A DNA stretch of 64,000 nt from an uncultured Prevotellaceae bacterium. Its GTDB lineage: Bacteria; Bacteroidota; Bacteroidia; Bacteroidales; Bacteroidaceae. Below are positions 59,662 through 64,000 of this stretch, in pieces (positions within the stretch are counted from its first letter, which is position 1; each line of letters starts with the position of its first letter). The DNA is taken from the NCBI GenBank assembly GCA_902785945.1, contig CADAAR010000012.1, forward strand, positions 97,556-161,555, in the 5' to 3' direction. The notes under the pieces were generated by a model. It saw only the letters and a program-made list of their open reading frames with translations. It did not search any database and was not told where the DNA came from. The position numbers and the translations under genes are program-made.

Positions 59662-62312
59662 ATCTTCCAATCTATTCCTAAGGGATTATTCTTCATTTCC
59701 AACACAAGAGGCAGATCCGCATCTTGTTTGATCCACATCTCAGTACGGTCGACATCAGCCTGGACATGTATAGTTGCAGCCGATTCCTCAACTTTTCGCC
59801 AGGTGATGCCATCATAAATGGTATAACCGTTCTCTTTTAGCTCACGCAAGGCCCTACGGGAGATAAAAGCAAAGGTGCCTTTTGCCTCATAGACAACACC
59901 ATCGGCAGGAATGGCCCAACAGAAGTTTCTGCCATTCTCTACGATGGAACGAGCAATTTTATAGGTTGTCTCCTTGCAGGTCATCCATAAAGTATCGCCT
60001 TGCCAACCATAGGTTAAAGGCCACGTGCGATGCTGGCGGTTCAAGGTGAAGGCTATGGACGTCTTTTCATTCCCAGGCTGGGAATACTTTGTTCCCGCCT
60101 TGGGAACATTTGTTTCCCAGGCAGGAAACAAATTGTCCGCTTCCTTTGGGCGTTTTGTCGAGACAAAGAAAACGAGTTCTCCACCTTGCATCAAATCGGC
60201 ATGCTCCAGACGGGCACCATCCAAGACCTTGCCATTCAGCATGACCTTTTCAAAATGTGTGCCCTTACCTTTCATAATGCCGTGAAGCATTCTGCCATTC
60301 GAAAGTCGCAACGTCCATTCTGGTATCAATGGTGCATGTAGCAGATAGTAACTCTGGCCAGCGTTGGGATAGAGACCTAACATGTGGAAAGCAAGCCATG
60401 AAGACATCGCTCCGCTATCGTCATTGCCAGGCAGGCCATCAGGCTGGTCTGTATAATTGTCGCTGATAATTTGTCGCACACGCTCGGAAGTCAAGTCAGA
60501 ACGATCTATCCAATGATACAGACAAGGCGTGAGGAACGAGGGTTCATTGCCCACATTATAACGTTTGCGCTCAAAAAACAAATCGAGTCGTTTACGGAAA
60601 GCCTCCGCGCCACCACAAGCCTCAATCAATCCTTTCACATCATGCGGAATACTCAATGAATACTCTGCTGACAGCGCCTCATAGAAGAACGTGCTCCACC
60701 AAGGCAGATACCAAGGCGCCACTTTTGTAATCGGCGTATAGGGAATCTGAGGATGATAGACCTTCGACTTACCCCAAGGCACAGAGTCGAGCCAACGGCC
60801 CTCAGCATCGCGAGGCATGATATAGCCCTTTACATCATCCCACTCATAATCTGAGCGCCAAAGGTTCTTCCAGTTGGCCGACTGTCTCAGATAGTGCTCA
60901 TAGATATCCATCCGACCTAAGCCTTTCGCCACCTCAGCGATGCAATAGTCATCATAGGCGTATTCGATGGTTCGCGTACCAGCACGATCAATGCCATAAG
61001 GGATATAGCCGTATTTCTGATATTCCTGCAAGCCGCCTCGTCCGTGTTTCTCATGATCAGCTCCAGGATCCACCTCTGCATCCTTCAGCATTGCTTCAAG
61101 CGCATAGTTGTAATCAATGCCTTCTAAGCCTTTCATAAAGGCATCGGCAATCACCACTTCTGCATTTGAGCCGCCTTGTGTCCTGCCATTACAATCGCCA
61201 CTGCGGGCATCGGGCATATAGCCCTCCCGTTTGTAGATATTCAGCAGAGAATTAATGATATTCACTTCACGCTGAGGATCGATGAGGGTAATCAGGGGCG
61301 ACGATGAACGATAGGTATCCCAGATGGCATAGTAGTCATCGTAATAAGGTGTCTCCCGCCATTTGGGATTCTCGCCACTCTTATCCACAGGCATCAGCAT
61401 CGTATGGTAAAGGGCGGTATAGAACATCCGCTTGTCCTTTTCGCTGCCTTTAATCTGCACGCGACTCAACAACTGCTCCCAACTCTCGCGTACCTTATTC
61501 AACTGTGTATCGAAATCACCATCAGGAATATTTCGTTTTGCCTGTTGCTCACTGACATACGAAATGCCCACCTTTATATTTAATAAGGTGTCGGTGAATT
61601 GAAGGTTGTTTTGTCCGCTAGCAGCAGAAAAAGCTTTATCAGATATCAAGCAGAAATACACCGTATAGGCATCGCCATTGTTCCAACCACCACGAACACG
61701 CGAATAGCCTCGTACCTCATGATTATTCACCACTTCGACCTCGCCACCAACAAACTGCTGCTGTTCACGTTGGTCAGGCACAGGGTTCTTGCCTAAATAA
61801 TGTGTGGCATCAATTAAGAGGTGAGAGATAAGAGGTGAGAGGTAAGAGATATCATTTGAGGGATAGTGAATACGATAGAAAGCACAGCGTTCAGAGGTTG
61901 TAATCTCTGTGCGTATGCCATTCTCGAAGGTCGTAGCATAATATCCAAGAGAAAACTCTTCATTAACTCTTCTCTGCGAAAAGTCATTTCTCTCACCTCT
62001 TACCTCTGACCTCTCACCTCTAACAAACGGCATGATCAAGATATTGCCATATTTTTGTCCGCCGCCCGTTCCACTCACATGTGTCTGTGAGAAACCTGTC
62101 ACCACCTCTGGCATCGGTGCCCAACCTGCATTCGGCTTTACCGTACAGTCTGGACCAGGCTTACACATACCGAATGGCATCGACGGACCAGGAAACGTAC
62201 GTCCTACCCCCTCACTACCAATACGAGGGTCGACATACTGCCAAACCTGTGCCCTCACGACTATCGAAGATAACAACAGCCAAACGGTTAGTATAATTGG
62301 TTTCAGTTTCAT
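59658..62312 (-). CDS. GH92 alpha-mannosidase
   Basis: An 884-residue secreted exo-acting alpha-mannosidase (Ca-dependent, inverting family). Signal peptide ends at VVRAQ; the mature start WQYVDPRIGSEGVGRTFPG is typical of the family. The core contains IWDTYRSSSPLITL, GYMPDARSGDCNGRTQGGSNA, RTIEYAYDDYCIAEVAKGL and the catalytic-base loop GLPGNDDSGAMSSWL near residue 630. Two heptamer-repeat tracts encode non-family stretches near residues 98-106 and 155-166 (for example RGERSEVRGERND), and a triple dyad near residues 728-748 encodes another. A C-terminal ~100-residue beta domain follows the catalytic part. First gene of the operon; start at complement 62310-62312, four bases after its -7 box. 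Confidence 0.92.
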   Translation of the reverse strand: MKLKPIILTVWLLLSSIVVRAQVWQYVDPRIGSEGVGRTFPGPSMPFGMCKPGPDCTVKPNAGWAPMPEVVTGFSQTHVSGTGGGQKYGNILIMPFVRGERSEVRGERNDFSQRRVNEEFSLGYYATTFENGIRTEITTSERCAFYRIHYPSNDISYLSPLISHLLIDATHYLGKNPVPDQREQQQFVGGEVEVVNNHEVRGYSRVRGGWNNGDAYTVYFCLISDKAFSAASGQNNLQFTDTLLNIKVGISYVSEQQAKRNIPDGDFDTQLNKVRESWEQLLSRVQIKGSEKDKRMFYTALYHTMLMPVDKSGENPKWRETPYYDDYYAIWDTYRSSSPLITLIDPQREVNIINSLLNIYKREGYMPDARSGDCNGRTQGGSNAEVVIADAFMKGLEGIDYNYALEAMLKDAEVDPGADHEKHGRGGLQEYQKYGYIPYGIDRAGTRTIEYAYDDYCIAEVAKGLGRMDIYEHYLRQSANWKNLWRSDYEWDDVKGYIMPRDAEGRWLDSVPWGKSKVYHPQIPYTPITKVAPWYLPWWSTFFYEALSAEYSLSIPHDVKGLIEACGGAEAFRKRLDLFFERKRYNVGNEPSFLTPCLYHWIDRSDLTSERVRQIISDNYTDQPDGLPGNDDSGAMSSWLAFHMLGLYPNAGQSYYLLHAPLIPEWTLRLSNGRMLHGIMKGKGTHFEKVMLNGKVLDGARLEHADLMQGGELVFFVSTKRPKEADNLFPAWETNVPKAGTKYSQPGNEKTSIAFTLNRQHRTWPLTYGWQGDTLWMTCKETTYKIARSIVENGRNFCWAIPADGVVYEAKGTFAFISRRALRELKENGYTIYDGITWRKVEESAATIHVQADVDRTEMWIKQDADLPLVLEMKNNPLGIDWKI
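60069..60129. repeat. three tandem dyads inside the GH92 gene
   Basis: ATTCCCAGGCTGGGAAT (60069-60085), GTTCCC..GGGAAC (60091-60107) and GTTTCC..GGAAAC (60112-60129) lie about 22 bp apart within the coding sequence. Confidence 0.75.
61815..61849. repeat. heptanucleotide repeat inside the GH92 gene, second tract
   Basis: Five 7-bp units of the form AGAGRTR, encoding part of ISYLSPLISHLLID. Confidence 0.85.
61994..62021. repeat. heptanucleotide repeat inside the GH92 gene, first tract
   Basis: Four 7-bp units NACCTCT (first base C, T, G, C), the same repeat in the opposite orientation, encoding part of RGERSEVRGER. Confidence 0.85.
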
Positions 62313-62316
62313 GTTG

Positions 62317-62375
62317 CAAAGATACAAAAATATTCATTATTAACTATTTACTATTCACTTTTTTTAGTACCTTTG
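62317..62375. promoter_or_regulatory. divergent promoters for GH92 operon and queC
   Basis: Minus-strand TATCTTTG (complement 62317-62324), four bases before the GH92 ATG; plus-strand TACCTTTG (62368-62375), ten bases before the queC ATG. The spacer strongly resembles 39168-39226. Confidence 0.7.
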
Positions 62376-62385
62376 CAGCAAAAAT

Positions 62386-63045
62386 ATGAAAAAGATGAAA
62401 GACAGTATACTGATTCTGAGCGGAGGTATGGACTCCACCACCCTGTTATACGACTATCAGGAGCGTATCGCCCTGGCCATCTCCTTCGATTATGGCTCCA
62501 ACCATAACGCCAAGGAAATCCCCTTTGCAAAGAAGCACTGCGAGCGATTGGGCATCAAGCACATTGTGATTCCCCTCGAATTTATGGCGAAGTATTTCCA
62601 TAGTTCGCTGTTGGAAGGAGATGAAGCCATTCCTGAGGGTCACTATGCCGATGAGAACATGAAGTCGACGGTGGTGCCCTTCCGCAACGGTATCATGCTG
62701 GCCATCGCAGCAGGCATGGCAGAGTCGAACGAACTGCAATACATCATGATGGCCAATCATGGGGGCGACCACACTATCTATCCCGATTGTCGTCCTGAGT
62801 TCGTTGAAGCCTTCGACGCCGCCACTCACGCTGGCACCTTCAATGGTGTTCGTCTGCTTTCCCCCTATTGCAACATGACAAAAGGGCAGATTGCTGCCCG
62901 AGGTAAAGTCCTCGGCATCGACTACGCTGAAACATGGTCATGCTATCGTGGCGGCAACAAGCACTGTGGCAAATGCGGCACCTGTGTCGAACGTCGCGAA
63001 GCCCTCGCCGAAGCCGGCATCCCCGACCCCACGGAATACGAATAA
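62386..63045 (+). CDS. queC: 7-cyano-7-deazaguanine (preQ0) synthase
   Basis: Converts 7-carboxy-7-deazaguanine to preQ0 in queuosine biosynthesis. The 219-residue protein has the PP-loop LILSGGMDSTTLLYD at the N-terminus, FRNGIMLAIAAGMAES in the middle and the zinc-binding CYRGGNKHCGKCGTCVERRE near residues 186-205. No queD, queE or queF gene is in the window; the remaining steps must be encoded elsewhere. The downstream 900 bp are repeats and an IS. Confidence 0.96.
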   Translation: MKKMKDSILILSGGMDSTTLLYDYQERIALAISFDYGSNHNAKEIPFAKKHCERLGIKHIVIPLEFMAKYFHSSLLEGDEAIPEGHYADENMKSTVVPFRNGIMLAIAAGMAESNELQYIMMANHGGDHTIYPDCRPEFVEAFDAATHAGTFNGVRLLSPYCNMTKGQIAARGKVLGIDYAETWSCYRGGNKHCGKCGTCVERREALAEAGIPDPTEYE

Positions 63046-63295
63046 ATGGCATTTATTCAACAATCAAAGCCTTTCTCGGATAATAAAACCCGTCTCAATC
63101 TATACAAATTATCCAAAAAGGATAATCTTTTTTGGATAATTAGAATATGAATCATTTGCTTTCCGCCATTTTGAAAAGGCAAACAAGCAGATAGATGATG
63201 GTGTGGTCATGTGTACTGGTCATAATTTGTCTCGGAGAAAAAGAAATTAGTCCGAAAGTATTGAAAATTACTCCGAGAGTATTGATGATTACTTT

Positions 63296-63335
63296 CGGAG
63301 TGATTGACGTGGGAGATAAATTTTGTATACCCAAG
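63296..63335 (+). repeat. hairpin-tail repeat, copy A
   Basis: A 40-bp sequence beginning CGGAGTGATTGACGTGGGAG and ending ATACCCAAG. Its start forms the right arm of a dyad with ATTACTCCGA (63266-63275). Confidence 0.7.
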
Positions 63336-63551
63336 TACCTACGACTAACGAAATGAAAATTTTGCGAGAAAAAGGGAAAGAGGGAAACGGGGAGTCGGTA
63401 TGGTTTGATGTACGAGGAAAGAATAAGATTATTAATAATGTATTATAATTTATAATCGTATCATTAATACTTATATTAACTTTCCCCGTTCTATACCAAA
63501 ACCAACCCGATTCCCTTTTTCCCCGTTTCCCCGTTTCTACCTCATTTATAG

Positions 63552-63616
63552 CGAGAATACTGCAATCTCATAGATTGAACTATTCCTGCTATAGGATTGC
63601 AGTATCCTCGTTTTTT
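63552..63616 (+). terminator. long hairpin with T-run
   Basis: A 16-bp stem with one mismatch (CGAGAATACTGCAATC 63552-63567 with 63595-63610), 27-base loop, followed by TTTTTT. Terminator-like on the plus strand, but no gene ends nearby, so it may be part of a repeat element. Confidence 0.5.
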
Positions 63617-63789
63617 ATTACAAAATTACAATACTTTGCGTCGCGCCTGAAAACGTGCGTTTTCGAGCCTCCCTAGGAAAAACGTATTCCCTCCTTGGAA
63701 AATTTTGCTACCTGCCCAGACTGCAAAAACTCTCAGGTATGCCCTTTATCGTCCTCCTAATCCCTTGCTTGGAAAATATCTTACACCCT

Positions 63790-63896
63790 CGTGTCACATA
63801 GGGGTCAGGATACTTCATGACAGTCACAAATTGTCCTGACCCCTCTATGTGACACGGAGTAATTGAAGTGGGGAGTGAATTTTGTGAATACCCAAG
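63790..63896 (+). repeat. long dyad plus hairpin-tail repeat, copy B
   Basis: Arms 63790-63810 and 63834-63856 pair over 21 bp with a 2-base bulge and a 23-base loop. The right arm leads straight into copy B of the tail element (63855-63896), which ends ATACCCAAG like copy A. Confidence 0.75.
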
Positions 63897-63906
63897 CAGT
63901 CTGAAG

Positions 63907-64000
63907 TGAACCCAGAAAGTTGGACACAACTTAAAGGTTCAAATGAAACGCAGTTACAGTCTAGAAGAAAAGTTATGCGCAATTGGATTTGTATTCCAAG
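63907..64000 (+). mobile_element. left end of an IS3-like insertion sequence, cut by the window edge
   Basis: TGAACCCAGAAAGTTGGACA from 63907 has the 5'-TG start and AAAGTTGGAC core common at IS3-group ends. An open frame beginning 36 bp further in resembles the first transposase gene. The right end is outside the window. Confidence 0.7.
63943..64000 (+). CDS. IS3-family transposase orfA, 5' fragment
   Basis: Nineteen codons are visible, MKRSYSLEEKLCAIGFVFQ, running off the right edge. The basic start followed by SLEEK and a helix fits the helix-turn-helix OrfA of IS3-group elements, which bind the element ends and act with OrfB by programmed frameshift. The identification rests on this short stretch together with the terminal-repeat-like sequence just upstream. 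Confidence 0.65.
   Translation, partial: MKRSYSLEEKLCAIGFVFQ

Larger units (their letters stand above)
63046..63942. other. 897-bp AT-rich non-coding region with several repeats
   Basis: No credible gene. It contains two tandem 21-bp repeats (63252-63272, 63273-63293); a 40-bp element (63296-63335) repeated at 63855-63896; CCCCGTTTC-type inverted stretches around 63369-63398 and 63511-63538; a long hairpin with T-run (63552-63616); and a long dyad (63790-63810 with 63834-63856). Confidence 0.75.

Noticed and set aside
63152-63334. A 60-codon minus-strand frame after queC
   Set aside because: Its first codons come from the tail repeat that also starts the frame at 63708-63929, so both are read through non-coding repeats.
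63708-63929. A 73-codon minus-strand frame next to the IS end
   Set aside because: It overlaps the IS end, the long dyad and the tail repeat; not protein-like.

Overview
The window looks like chromosomal DNA of a Prevotella-type member of the Bacteroidales. The evidence is the promoter style (a -7 box TAnnTTTG immediately before many genes, few visible Shine-Dalgarno sequences), SusC/SusD outer-membrane glycan uptake, GH92 and GH32 enzymes, S46 dipeptidyl-peptidase, LruC-domain lipoproteins, and a fused SpmA/SpmB-type protein. I ran no search; species assignment is inference.

Layout. 1-4.7 kb (minus): rimP-nusA-infB, reading into a gene cut by the left edge. 4.8-7.7 kb: a divergent pair, S41 protease and FAD-dependent reductase. 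7.7-10.3 kb (minus): tRNA-Asn and pnp. 10.4-14.8 kb: a redox-dead thioredoxin-like lipoprotein, tRNA-Val, an esterase, a sialate O-acetylesterase and a Nudix hydrolase. 14.8-21.4 kb (plus): topA-aroK-speA-argB, then an ECF sigma factor and its membrane partner. 21.6-23.4 kb: ribF-CPBP protease (minus) and tRNA-Met. 23.5-30.7 kb: three LruC-domain lipoproteins around a 975-bp non-coding region that holds a mirror-symmetric array of GTGAGGG boxes. 30.8-35.7 kb (plus): SpmAB-like protein, flippase, S46 peptidase. 35.8-40.5 kb: DEAD helicase, LOG-family protein, PfkB kinase and M16 peptidase arranged around divergent promoters. 40.5-54.3 kb (minus): a complete fructan (levan-type) utilisation locus. 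54.4-62.3 kb (minus): a three-gene operon, GH92 / TPR histidine kinase / acid phosphatase-GH92 fusion. 62.4-64 kb: queC, a repeat-rich gap, and the first end of an IS3-like element.

How the genes work together. The fructan locus has the same order as the Bacteroides thetaiotaomicron levan locus (BT1757-BT1763): fructokinase, inner-membrane sugar transporter, two GH32 enzymes, a surface lipoprotein, SusD, SusC. Its regulator differs: it is a periplasmic sugar-binding domain joined through one membrane helix directly to an AraC DNA-binding domain, with no kinase or receiver. Three promoters in the locus carry the same direct-repeat half-sites (TGAACGA and TGAAACA) exactly 21 bp apart, with the nearer half-site starting exactly 30 bp from the -7 box and no -33 box. 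I propose these as the regulator's operators; this is the strongest new observation here. The GH92 operon suggests mannan or phosphomannan breakdown with a built-in sensor kinase lacking a local response regulator. Two further notable signals are the exact dyad symmetry of ten 7-bp boxes at 27681-27994, and heptanucleotide repeats lying inside both GH92 reading frames.
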